From NCBI GenBank assembly GCA_034521755.1, contig JAXHMB010000004.1:496001-560000 (forward strand): a stretch of DNA of 64,000 nt, in the 5' to 3' direction. Positions 46,278 to 54,585 of the stretch are shown here, one piece after another. The notes beneath the pieces were generated by a model. The model did not search any database. It saw nothing but the letters and a program-made list of their open reading frames with translations, and was not told where the DNA came from. The stretch's first letter is position 1. Each line of letters begins with the position of its first letter. Both the position numbers and the translations under genes were made by a program. Origin of the DNA: JAXHMB01 sp034521755. GTDB taxonomy: Bacteria; Bacteroidota; Rhodothermia; Balneolales; Balneolaceae.

Positions 46278-47309
46278 ATGACAAAAAAGATTTTAAAAAT
46301 CGGGTCGGCTTTGCTTTTAGGCGGGCTGTTTCTTTGGCTGGCTTTTCGGAATGTTAAGGTTGGTGAGGTTTGGGACCTCGTTCAGCAGATTAACCTATCC
46401 TGGGTTATTCCTCTGGCACTTACTTCTCTGGCAAGTCACTTTTTACGAGCCGAGCGCTGGCGCCTGCTCATAGAGCATGATAAGAAAGACCTGGATCGTG
46501 TTACCCTGATTTCGGGAGTCATGGTTGGGTATTTGCTCAATGTTGTAGGACCAAGACTGGGTGAAGTAACACGGCCTGTTTATGTAGGGAAACGCGAAGA
46601 TATGAGCTCGTCCAAACTGATGGGCACTATTGTCCTGGAGCGCATCATCGATCTGGCAACCATGGCTTTCCTGATGTTTGTAATATCTATTTACCTTATT
46701 TCTGATCTTTCACTGCTTACCCAAATATTCGGTGAGAATACCGTAAGTTTTTTCACCGAAGGCCCGACCATCAAAAGCATTTTAGGTATAGTTTTATTCT
46801 TTCTGGCTATTGGGATTACTGTTTATTTGGGTATTAAAATAATTAGGGCCATTGGCCGCCGTGTTGAAAAGGTACAGGTATGGATAGAAAAAGTTGAAGA
46901 AGCGCTCAAGATGTTTAAAGATGGATTACTGTCGGCTCGCGAAGTGAACAGGTGGTGGCTTTTCTTATTATATACAGCCCTAATTTGGTTGGGATACGTG
47001 CTTATGACCTATATTCCTTTCTGGATGTTTGATATGCAGAACGTCTATGACTTGAACCTGTTGGACGCGCTCGTCATAACCGTTATAGCGGCCGTTGGTA
47101 TTGCCATCCCGTCACCGGGTGGCATTGGCACCTACCATTACTTTGTGAAGCAGTCGCTCCTGGTTTTATATGCGGTTCCCGCCGTCACCGGCTTAGCCTA
47201 TGCTACCGTTACCCATGCCGCAATGATTGCCATCGTTGCTTTCTTTACGCCCATTTTTCTTTTTATTGACAAGCTGCGCGCTACAAAATCAGGCGATCCC
47301 ATACTTTGA
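46278..47309 (+). CDS. Lysylphosphatidylglycerol synthase TM region / UPF0104 flippase-like protein
   Basis: The 343-residue protein has about eight membrane segments. The sequence LASHFLRAERWRLLIEH near residue 55, GYLLNVVGPRLGEVTRPVYVGKRE, and VTVIAAVGIAIPSPGGIGTYHYF (about 270-292) is characteristic of the LPG synthase TM/flippase-like domain. Such proteins move lipid-linked or aminoacyl-lipid molecules across the membrane. It lacks the cytosolic aminoacyltransferase domain of MprF. It lies three bases after lolA. Confidence 0.85.
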   Translation: MTKKILKIGSALLLGGLFLWLAFRNVKVGEVWDLVQQINLSWVIPLALTSLASHFLRAERWRLLIEHDKKDLDRVTLISGVMVGYLLNVVGPRLGEVTRPVYVGKREDMSSSKLMGTIVLERIIDLATMAFLMFVISIYLISDLSLLTQIFGENTVSFFTEGPTIKSILGIVLFFLAIGITVYLGIKIIRAIGRRVEKVQVWIEKVEEALKMFKDGLLSAREVNRWWLFLLYTALIWLGYVLMTYIPFWMFDMQNVYDLNLLDALVITVIAAVGIAIPSPGGIGTYHYFVKQSLLVLYAVPAVTGLAYATVTHAAMIAIVAFFTPIFLFIDKLRATKSGDPIL

Positions 47310-47444
47310 TTTACGAGCTTTAATACAATCGATAGTTTTAATCGGCGTTCAAGGAAACAGATAGCTGCAAAGCGGGTATAAGAATTATCACCATTCTATA
47401 AATCGTTCTTATTTTTTTAGTACCTTTAACGCTGTTAACCACAA

Positions 47445-49163
47445 ATGACTTACACCCATACATTAATGTTACGTCAGGCTGTTGCCCTGTTAATTTCTTT
47501 GTTTTTATTTGGCCTGGGAACACAACTGCATGCCCAGCAAAATAACCCCGATAATTCGCTGCTTCCTGAGATAGATCCCCAGGATATTGAAATACGCAGC
47601 CAGTTTAAGGCGCGCTTTCCGGGCCTCCGCCGCCAGCCCATTTTAGGTTTTGACCCTACGCCGAGAGTCTATCAGATAGATCCCAACAGGATGCCTTTCA
47701 TGGAAACCCAGGAACAGGTAGTTGCAAGCCTGCCGGTCAGTGAGTTATCTCGTCCTGATCCTCCCGCTTATAATGCTTTACGTTATTCGGAGGATATACA
47801 GGCTGTTGCACGATTGGGGTACGGCAGTTATGCTAGTCCTGTTGCACAGGCTTGGGGTGTTTATCGCCTGGACAACGGATATATTGGCGGCGATGTGAAT
47901 TACTCTTCTTCCGGCGGACATTTAGACGCTCAGCCAAGCAGTTTTCGATTTTTTGATGCCAATGTGGATTACGCTACAAAACTTAATAACAAGACACAGC
48001 TGCATGTTACGGCCGGTGGACAAAGTGACTTTAACCATATGTTTGATATTGCCTCACAAACGGCCACACCAAGAAAAAGCTATACCGGACTGAATTTATC
48101 AGCAGATATTCAACAGTTTAAAAATACCATTGAAGGATGGTCGGCGTCTGCCAGTATCAGGAACTTTACCACCGACCTAACTCTTGACTCAGGGGTGCAA
48201 AATCAGGATGAGCTGGTGTATGCCGGATCTTTTAAAAAGCAGTGGGCGGGACAACATATCAATGAAACGTTTGCGGCCGTTGCCGGAGCACGCGGAGGAA
48301 ACTACAGCTTTGCACCCGATGATCAAACATGGTCTACCTTGCATGCGGGGGCAGAGTACAGTCGGTTATTTAACTATACCACGGAAGTCACGGGAAGGGC
48401 AGAAGTGTATTATGTGACGAGCCTCAGCCAAAGCGAGATCTATTTTGCCCCTTTTGTAAATGTGGTTCACACCTTTACAGATAAATTGAAGCTTTCGGGT
48501 ACGGCTCAAGCTAAACCATTTATTGAAACGGTAGAACAACAACATCAAGCTAATCGATTCTTATCAACAAATAATGCTTTTGTACATTCTTACAGTATTG
48601 ATGCCTCTGCAAAAGTTTCTTATAAATATTTTAGAGGAAGCACAATAGAAGGAGGGGTGAGCTATAATAATACTGAAAATAAGAAATTCTATTTTCGGCA
48701 GCCCACGGTAAATCCCGGCGGTGGTGCAGCAATCGATGGTTACTATGGCGTTGGATATCAGAATGCCAATACCATAAAAGCTTTTGGCAGTATTTCTCAT
48801 CAGCTGATACCTGAGAAGTTTTGGCTTAGCGGACAGTTTTATGTACAGAATCCCAAGTTCAGTAATGGAAACAGGATGCCTTATCAAGAACAATGGGGAG
48901 TCAACTCGAGTGCATCTGTCAGACTGTTTAATAAGTTAATCATTGAAGGATGGGCTGATTATGTTGGATCAAGAGAACGTTTTAATCCCAATGAATCGCT
49001 GGACGGGTTTTTGCTCGTTGGTGCACAGGGTGATTTTGAAATCACTAAAAATATTGGAGCTTACCTTAAGGTTGTTAATTTATTGAGTCAGGAATATGAG
49101 ATTTGGGATGGATATACCGAACGACCGTTCCAGGTTTATGGGGGTATAACTATAAAACTTTAA
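47445..49163 (+). CDS. TonB-dependent-receptor-like outer membrane beta-barrel protein, no plug seen
   Basis: The 572-residue protein has a signal peptide (MLRQAVALLISLFLFGLGTQLHAQ from the second Met at 47466). After a short N-terminal segment it is a chain of amphipathic beta strands with aromatic ends, up to NIGAYLKVVNLLSQEYEIWDGYTERPFQVYGGITIKL, which is like the last strands of TonB-dependent receptors. No plug domain was identified. It probably forms a barrel in the outer membrane. It lies 3 bases upstream of the small HU-like gene. Confidence 0.75.
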   Translation: MTYTHTLMLRQAVALLISLFLFGLGTQLHAQQNNPDNSLLPEIDPQDIEIRSQFKARFPGLRRQPILGFDPTPRVYQIDPNRMPFMETQEQVVASLPVSELSRPDPPAYNALRYSEDIQAVARLGYGSYASPVAQAWGVYRLDNGYIGGDVNYSSSGGHLDAQPSSFRFFDANVDYATKLNNKTQLHVTAGGQSDFNHMFDIASQTATPRKSYTGLNLSADIQQFKNTIEGWSASASIRNFTTDLTLDSGVQNQDELVYAGSFKKQWAGQHINETFAAVAGARGGNYSFAPDDQTWSTLHAGAEYSRLFNYTTEVTGRAEVYYVTSLSQSEIYFAPFVNVVHTFTDKLKLSGTAQAKPFIETVEQQHQANRFLSTNNAFVHSYSIDASAKVSYKYFRGSTIEGGVSYNNTENKKFYFRQPTVNPGGGAAIDGYYGVGYQNANTIKAFGSISHQLIPEKFWLSGQFYVQNPKFSNGNRMPYQEQWGVNSSASVRLFNKLIIEGWADYVGSRERFNPNESLDGFLLVGAQGDFEITKNIGAYLKVVNLLSQEYEIWDGYTERPFQVYGGITIKL

Positions 49164-49166
49164 GTA

Positions 49167-49355
49167 ATGGATCAGACTTTTTTAAAAGCATTTGCTGAAG
49201 TAATAAAAGAGAAAATATCGCAAAAACAACCTGTTGAAATTGAAGGATTGGGAGTCTTTCGGGTTGAACACCAAAAACAATATCAGCAGCAGTTTGATAA
49301 CGGCCGGGTAGTTATGATGCCGCCCAAAGACCAGGTTCTCTTCAAAGAAGATTAA
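49167..49355 (+). CDS. Small HU-domain-like protein (62 aa)
   Basis: The protein MDQTFLKAFAEVIKEKISQK..VEIEGLGVFRVEHQKQ resembles the HU/IHF fold: helix, then a GLGxF beta motif, but it lacks the long DNA-binding arm of HU. The short ending PKDQVLFKED suggests an incomplete arm. It lies three bases after the barrel gene and ten bases before a related HU-domain gene, so the two are probably translated together. DNA binding is inferred from the fold only. Confidence 0.65.
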   Translation: MDQTFLKAFAEVIKEKISQKQPVEIEGLGVFRVEHQKQYQQQFDNGRVVMMPPKDQVLFKED

Positions 49356-49365
49356 AGAGCAAATC

Positions 49366-49710
49366 ATGCAGATTGATAAAGAACAACTCATACAATTAAT
49401 TACCGATAAGACGGAGCTCGACATGCAACAGGTTGGCGAACAGCTGAACGAGCTGATTGCCGCCATTCGGGAGGCTGCTGATAAAGGGCAAAGCTATGAG
49501 ATTGAAGGGTTTGGCACATTTAAAATGGTTGATAAAAAGCTTCGATTTAGTCCTTCTCCCAGTCTAAAGACGGAGATCAATCATAAATATGCAGGTATGC
49601 AGCCCATTGAGCTTATTGGGGCATTCAAAGACACCCGGGATATAGCTGCTGAAGAAGAGCAGGAATCTACGCCGGAGCCCAAGGAGTCGGAAGAGATCAA
49701 CAAGTATTGA
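49366..49710 (+). CDS. HU-CCDC81-like domain protein, N-terminal part of an HU-TM-SPOR protein
   Basis: The 114-residue frame has an HU-like segment: QLIQLITDKTELDMQQVGEQLNELIAAIREAADKGQSYEIEGFGTFKMVDKKLRFSPSP (about 7-66), then an acidic Glu/Pro-rich tail ending EESEEINKY. The next gene reads on from the same place in the +1 frame (from AGT at 49703). Removing one A near 49702 (AACAAG to AACAG) joins them. HU-CCDC81 domains followed by a SPOR domain are a known Bacteroidota architecture, so I infer one protein. Confidence 0.75.
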   Translation: MQIDKEQLIQLITDKTELDMQQVGEQLNELIAAIREAADKGQSYEIEGFGTFKMVDKKLRFSPSPSLKTEINHKYAGMQPIELIGAFKDTRDIAAEEEQESTPEPKESEEINKY

Positions 49711-50509
49711 ACAAGATCAGGAAGAAGTAAAAGCTGAAACCGAGACTGAAGATAAGAAAAAGTCCAGCTTTACTTTTGACGCTGATGCATCCGAAGGTGG
49801 AGAAGAATTTCCGGCAGAGGAAGTATCCGAAACGGAAGATGAGGAAGTGGAACTTGAAGAAACCTCTTCAGAACCTGAACCCGAACCGGTGATGGCCGAG
49901 GAGAAAAAAGAGCCTGCAAGCATTACTGGTATAAAGAAAAAAACAAAAGAAGAGTCAGATCCTATTGGTAGGTTTTTGGTTGCTGCTGTTATTATCGTTG
50001 CCATTGGAGTTTCAGGCTGGTTTATATATGACTTTGGCTTGTTGGATTCTGTAGTTGGAAACAAGGATTCAAATGATCCTAAGCAAACAGTACAAAATAC
50101 TACCAGAACGTCAACTCCCGACAATGAATCCCAGTTCCTGCCTAAAGAGGATGAGGATAGGCAGGAATCAGTTTCGGAACAGAAGAAAGAAAATGATGTT
50201 CCAAAGAGTGTAAGCATTGCAGAGCAGTCTAAAGGTTCTATTTATGGCCTTCGTGGCGGAGCCGTTCCGGAAGCCCAAAGTGGATATACTATTGTAGTGC
50301 ACTCGCTGCGCGACAAGGCAAAAGCCGAAGAAATTAGGCAGAATCTTAGTGCAGAGGGTTACCTTACTATTTTACAATCAGCCAGAGTAAGCGGTTCAAC
50401 CTACTGGCGGGTGGGAGTGGGCCAGTTCAAGAATGTGGAAGATGCCAAGCAGGCAATAAATGATTTGCCGGCCCCTTATAAACAAAATAACTTTATTCGA
50501 AAATTTTAA
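49703..50509 (+). CDS. SPOR-domain protein, C-terminal part of the HU-TM-SPOR protein
   Basis: The frame continues from the HU part: SIEQDQEEVKAETETEDKKKS, a long acidic linker, then a membrane helix RFLVAAVIIVAIGVSGWFIYDFGLL (about residues 92-115 of this frame), a Gln/Ser-rich linker, and a SPOR domain at the end (SGYTIVVHSLRDKAKAEEIRQNLSAEGYLTILQSARVSGSTYWRVGVGQF). SPOR domains bind denuded peptidoglycan at septa. As an independent gene it lacks a good start (GTG 49847 within the linker). So a single HU-TM-SPOR protein of about 380 residues is more likely, linking DNA to the cell wall; that role is inference. exbB follows by 22 bases. Confidence 0.8.
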   Translation, partial: SIEQDQEEVKAETETEDKKKSSFTFDADASEGGEEFPAEEVSETEDEEVELEETSSEPEPEPVMAEEKKEPASITGIKKKTKEESDPIGRFLVAAVIIVAIGVSGWFIYDFGLLDSVVGNKDSNDPKQTVQNTTRTSTPDNESQFLPKEDEDRQESVSEQKKENDVPKSVSIAEQSKGSIYGLRGGAVPEAQSGYTIVVHSLRDKAKAEEIRQNLSAEGYLTILQSARVSGSTYWRVGVGQFKNVEDAKQAINDLPAPYKQNNFIRKF

Positions 50510-50531
50510 ATAACCAGTAAACAGAACGAGT

Positions 50532-51269
50532 ATGCTAACAACATTTATATTATTCCTGCAGCAAACAGATACTACCGGAGTGGCGGCAGACACGCTTAGC
50601 CTTGCGGCACAACAAGAAAATATGTCCTTTTTTGAGTTGTTGTCTGAGGGAGGCATTTTAATGATTCCACTCTTCATCTTATCGCTGGTAGCTGTCTATG
50701 TGATTGCTGAGCGCTGGCGTTCATTGAATAATTCCCGTATGGAAATTGACAGCCTGCTGCGCACCATTGAGGGCATGCTGAAAGACGGCGACCGCGAACG
50801 GGCACTAACGTACTGTGATGGTATTGATAAGCCTTTAGCCCGAATTTTAAAAGCGGGTATTCGCAGGTTGGGACGTCCGATCCGCGACATCGAAGATGCT
50901 ATTCGCAATGCAGGGAAGAAAGAAATTTTTCACCTGGAAAAACGCATGAACTGGCTGGCCACTATTGCCGGTGTAGCCCCGCTGGTTGGTTTTACCGGAA
51001 CCGTAACGGGTATGATTGAAGCCTTTATGGATATTCAGTCGCTGCAGGGCAATGTAAACCCAAGTGTATTGGCCGGTGGTATTTGGGAAGCACTTATTAC
51101 CACTGCTACCGGACTCATTGTGGGTATCATCGCCTATGGTTTTTATAACTTCCTGCTGGGTAAAATCAACAGAATGATTCATGAGCTGGAAAATGCCTCT
51201 GCCGATTTTGTTGATTTGCTTCAGGCGCCTTCAACAAAAAAAGAAGCTAAGAAAGAAGGTGTTGCGTAA
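50532..51269 (+). CDS. exbB: MotA/TolQ/ExbB proton channel family protein
   Basis: The 245-residue protein has the ExbB/TolQ plan: an N-terminal membrane helix after a short periplasmic part (about 40-60), then LNNSRMEIDSL..LKDGDRERALTYCDG and the core WLATIAGVAPLVGFTGTVTGMIEAF and VLAGGIWEALITTATGLIVGIIAYGFYNFL helices. It uses proton flow to energise TonB or Tol. Its stop overlaps exbD's ATG by one base (TAATG). Confidence 0.92.
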   Translation: MLTTFILFLQQTDTTGVAADTLSLAAQQENMSFFELLSEGGILMIPLFILSLVAVYVIAERWRSLNNSRMEIDSLLRTIEGMLKDGDRERALTYCDGIDKPLARILKAGIRRLGRPIRDIEDAIRNAGKKEIFHLEKRMNWLATIAGVAPLVGFTGTVTGMIEAFMDIQSLQGNVNPSVLAGGIWEALITTATGLIVGIIAYGFYNFLLGKINRMIHELENASADFVDLLQAPSTKKEAKKEGVA

Positions 51270-51679
51270 TGGACTTCCGACGAGACGAAGATAGAATGGA
51301 GCCATTGACGCTGTTTTCACAGTCGTCATTGACGGACATTGTATTGCTATTGCTTATTTTCTTTCTGCTGACGTCTTCTTTTGTGACAAATTTTGGTATA
51401 AAAGTGGATATCCCGAAAGCCGAAACAGGAGCGCAGACAGAGAATCAGTTTATTTCGGTAGCTATTACCAGTGATGGAGAATACTACGTGGACGGCAGCC
51501 TCACCAGCAGTGGTATGTTGGCATCAGCCATCAGAGAAGCAAGGAGCAACAAACCACAGGGAACGCTCGTTTTACGGGCGGATAAAGAGGCAATTATTGA
51601 TAATGCGGTTCGTGTGATGAATATCGCCAAAGCATTAGAGTTAAAAATAGTACTGGCCACAGAACGAGGTTCAAGGTAA
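51269..51679 (+). CDS. exbD: ExbD/TolR family biopolymer transport protein
   Basis: The 136-residue protein has one N-terminal helix with the family aspartate (SLTDIVLLLLIFFLLTSSFV) and a periplasmic domain (VDIPKAETGAQTENQFISVAITSDGEYYVDG..). The start overlaps the exbB stop by one base, so translation is coupled. With ExbB it forms the motor for TonB. It is followed 10 bases later by the tonB-like gene. Confidence 0.92.
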   Translation: MDFRRDEDRMEPLTLFSQSSLTDIVLLLLIFFLLTSSFVTNFGIKVDIPKAETGAQTENQFISVAITSDGEYYVDGSLTSSGMLASAIREARSNKPQGTLVLRADKEAIIDNAVRVMNIAKALELKIVLATERGSR

Positions 51680-51689
51680 ACGTAACATT

Positions 51690-52511
51690 ATGGAAAAGCC
51701 GAACTTAAAAGAAGAAGATCAGTTTGGAATGATGATCACTGGCGGCATTCATGCCGTGCTTGTTGTCTTTTTCTTGCTTTACAGTTTTTCTATAAATCAG
51801 AATGCCCGCCCATCTTTTATTGAAGTAGAGTTTGGTGAATTTAAGTCAGGCACGCTGGCAGAAAAGGCCGAAGTAAAGAATGAAAAAGTAGCCACCAGCC
51901 CCAATCCTTCTGAAGTAGACCCCAAAGATCCCCAGCCCGAGAAGCCCGATCCTGTTGAAAAAGAACAGGCAGATACCAAGGAAACGACTAAACCTGTTGA
52001 TGCTCCGGACCAGAAAGAAGAGATCAAGGAAGATCCGGTTAAGACACCGGAAACGGATAAGGTTGATCCCAAGAAAGATTCAGACACTAAAAAACAGGAA
52101 GAAGTAACCATTCCTCCCAAAACCAAGAAAGATGAAGTACAGCAAGAAGGAGCCGAAGAAAGCGGTGATGAAAAGGGGAATACAGGTAAGCTGAATGCGG
52201 ATGCCGGAACCGGTAATGAAATGGAGAAATCTTCTCCTTATGAGTTGAAATGGGAAGGCGACCTGGAACGTGCGCCCTTGGTACAACCGCTTCCCGAAAA
52301 TACGGCTTCAACCAATGCAACTATCACCATCAAGTTTGAAGTTAAACCTAACGGCACGATTGGCCGCATAATCCCCCTTCGAAAAATGAATGCTGAATTA
52401 GAGAGAGAGGTAATTCGAACCCTTCGAAGCTGGCGTTTTTCCAGGCTTCCTTCCGGAGTTCCGCAACAATCTCAGATGGGTACTATAACATTTCGGTTTG
52501 TCGTGGAATAA
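51690..52511 (+). CDS. tonB: TonB-like energy transducer
   Basis: The 273-residue protein has an N-terminal membrane anchor (GGIHAVLVVFFLLYSFSI), a long Glu/Pro/Lys/Asp-rich periplasmic linker (about 55-190), and a C-terminal TonB/TolA-type domain (TNATITIKFEVKPNGTIGRIIPLRKMNAELEREVIRTLRSWRF). It transmits ExbBD energy to outer-membrane receptors. TolA is an alternative, since the linker is shorter than usual for TolA. It is the last gene of the envelope run. Confidence 0.85.
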   Translation: MEKPNLKEEDQFGMMITGGIHAVLVVFFLLYSFSINQNARPSFIEVEFGEFKSGTLAEKAEVKNEKVATSPNPSEVDPKDPQPEKPDPVEKEQADTKETTKPVDAPDQKEEIKEDPVKTPETDKVDPKKDSDTKKQEEVTIPPKTKKDEVQQEGAEESGDEKGNTGKLNADAGTGNEMEKSSPYELKWEGDLERAPLVQPLPENTASTNATITIKFEVKPNGTIGRIIPLRKMNAELEREVIRTLRSWRFSRLPSGVPQQSQMGTITFRFVVE

Positions 52512-52756
52512 AAAGCCCCGGGAATTTCCATTCGCAGGGCTTTGGGGACTATTATTCAGGGTTTCTCAACACTAATGGTACAAGTTATACACATCAAAGA
52601 GGGAAGTACCTCTAACATTCCGTCAAGATTCGGATATACAGCCTGCCCCTGTTCCTTTGACAGCTACTTTTCGATAGATATTTCATCTCCCTATTGCCAT
52701 ACTTAATCGGCTTTTTTACCTTGGTGTAATATTTTACCAACAAAAAAAACTATTCT

Positions 52757-54442
52757 ATGAAATATTTATTGAGCCTATTCCTCTTAACGTTATCTGTGAG
52801 CGCGGTTGCTCAAAACGCTACTTTTGAAAGTATAGTTGCCGATATTCAATCAAACCTGATGGAAGTGCAAGCCGGTGATGAAACCTATACGCATGAGCTG
52901 GAACTGCTTAATCACTCAGTGCTTAAATACACGTTAGTGGAAGTGGATAAAAAAGGAAGGAGAGAAGAATTAGCCTACGAGTTTAATATAGCAGACCTGG
53001 ATCCTTACGTAGTTCGTGAAGAAACAAAAGGGGATATCATTTACTTGAGCCTGACTGTTAAAAACGGGCAAGACTTCATCAAGTATTATGAAAATGGTGA
53101 AGTGGACGGATATGAAGAGTCTCTGCTGATGGTGACCAAAAACATTGATAATGCCCGGGTTTTAAAAGAACTGATTAAGAAGGCGATACCTTTGGCCGAA
53201 GAAATTATGGCTGCAAAACTTTCCGTTGAGACGTATCCCGAAATGGAAATTTGGCTGGTACAAAATGTTGTAAATGCAGAAAACAGCGGAGATGCCTACA
53301 ATCAAAAAATGGTGGCCTTGGATGATTTCCCTGCCCACATGAGATTTATTCAAACAGAAATTTCGTCGAAATCTTCTGAGGAAATGCAGTACATTTTTAA
53401 CTTAGCTGATCTTAATGTGAATAGTCTGCAATTCAATATTTCCGGCTCTAATTTTTCACTTGAACTTGAAACCCGCAGAAAACAAAAACTGATTCAGGTC
53501 TTTGAAAACGGGGTACCCAATGGTTTTGTTGATGAGATGGAAATCTTTACTAACAATGTAGAAGAAGCGAGGGATCTTAGAAATATACTCACAAAAGCCA
53601 TTCCCCTTGCAGAGGAGGAGGTTAATAAGTCTATCACCAAGTTTGATTCACAACAGCCTGTTTTTGCATACTTAAGTCAGTTTATACAAAACATTGATTA
53701 CGGGGATGAGTCGGTAGAACAGCGTATTAGTGGCAGTTGTCAGATGACGTATACCATGATAGAGGCTGATGAAAAATCAAGCGAAAAACTCACCGCAGAG
53801 TTTAACCTTATGGATATCAATGGCAATGTGATTGATTTTGATGTTTCTTCTGACCGAATGTTTGTTGAGTTAACCACAAAGGAGTCTTTGGATCTGATAA
53901 AAATCTACGAGAACGACGAGCTGGATGGGTATGATAACGAATTAAAAATTTATGCAGACAATGCCGAGATAGCGCGACGCATAAAATCTGCTCTTGGAGA
54001 AGCTATCTCAATTTGTGAAAGAGATTACAAAGACCCGTTTGCAGACATGACCCTGGATCAAAAGATAACATGGCTGACTGAAAACATGGGAGAAGTGCGA
54101 ATAGATGATGAGACTATAACTCAAAAATTTGAGCGTATTGATCAATCAGACCCTGATAAAATTAAGCTCACCAAGCTTATTGTAGATTCCAAGGGAGGGA
54201 GTGAAGAAATTTTTGAATTTAATTTTACTGATCTGAATCCCAAAAGTATTCAGTACGATATTGGCAGTAAGGAACTATCGGTATCCTTCACAACAATGTT
54301 CAAAGAGGATATTATAAAATATTATGAGGATGGAGAAATTGAAGATTATCAAGATGGGTTCGAGCTGACTATGGCTGATGTCGAAAAAGCCAGACAGGTT
54401 ATTTCTGTTTTCAATCAGATTATTGCAGAATTGAGTAAATAA
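52757..54442 (+). CDS. Secreted protein with four tandem ~135-residue modules
   Basis: The 561-residue protein has a signal peptide ending VSAVAQ. It is made of four similar modules, starting near residues 22, 155, 305 and 430. Each has YTHELELLN/QRISGSCQ-like strands, a strand pair of the type EFNIADLDPY / FNLADLNVNS / FNLMDINGNV / FNFTDLNPKS, then LSLTVKNGQDFIKYYENGE-type FIKYYENGEVDGY / LIQVFENGVPNGF / LIKIYENDELDGY / IIKYYEDGEIEDY, and end with a helical VLKELIKKAIPLAEE-type sequence. I recognise no named family. It may be a periplasmic or surface structural protein. It has its own terminator, before the S9 peptidase. Confidence 0.75.
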   Translation: MKYLLSLFLLTLSVSAVAQNATFESIVADIQSNLMEVQAGDETYTHELELLNHSVLKYTLVEVDKKGRREELAYEFNIADLDPYVVREETKGDIIYLSLTVKNGQDFIKYYENGEVDGYEESLLMVTKNIDNARVLKELIKKAIPLAEEIMAAKLSVETYPEMEIWLVQNVVNAENSGDAYNQKMVALDDFPAHMRFIQTEISSKSSEEMQYIFNLADLNVNSLQFNISGSNFSLELETRRKQKLIQVFENGVPNGFVDEMEIFTNNVEEARDLRNILTKAIPLAEEEVNKSITKFDSQQPVFAYLSQFIQNIDYGDESVEQRISGSCQMTYTMIEADEKSSEKLTAEFNLMDINGNVIDFDVSSDRMFVELTTKESLDLIKIYENDELDGYDNELKIYADNAEIARRIKSALGEAISICERDYKDPFADMTLDQKITWLTENMGEVRIDDETITQKFERIDQSDPDKIKLTKLIVDSKGGSEEIFEFNFTDLNPKSIQYDIGSKELSVSFTTMFKEDIIKYYEDGEIEDYQDGFELTMADVEKARQVISVFNQIIAELSK

Positions 54443-54486
54443 TTTAAAGATTAGTTTTTCGACTGAAAAGATAGAATTATATCTAC

Positions 54487-54525
54487 GAGGGCCGGCAGTG
54501 TAAAAAGCTGCAGGCCCTCTTGTTT
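54487..54525 (+). terminator. Rho-independent terminator after the four-module gene
   Basis: Arms GAGGGCCGGCAG (54487-54498) and CTGCAGGCCCTC (54508-54519) pair with one mismatch, followed by TTGTTT. It lies 45 bases after the stop of the four-module gene. Confidence 0.8.
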
Positions 54526-54585
54526 ATCCGGCCTGCTTTTCTATCTTGTTTAATGGAAATTAATCGCCACCAACTTTTTACTGTT

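Noticed and set aside
52513..52545. Possible terminator after tonB (AAAGCCC ... GGGCTTT)
   Set aside because: The stem is only seven bases with a loop of about 18, and no T-tract follows.
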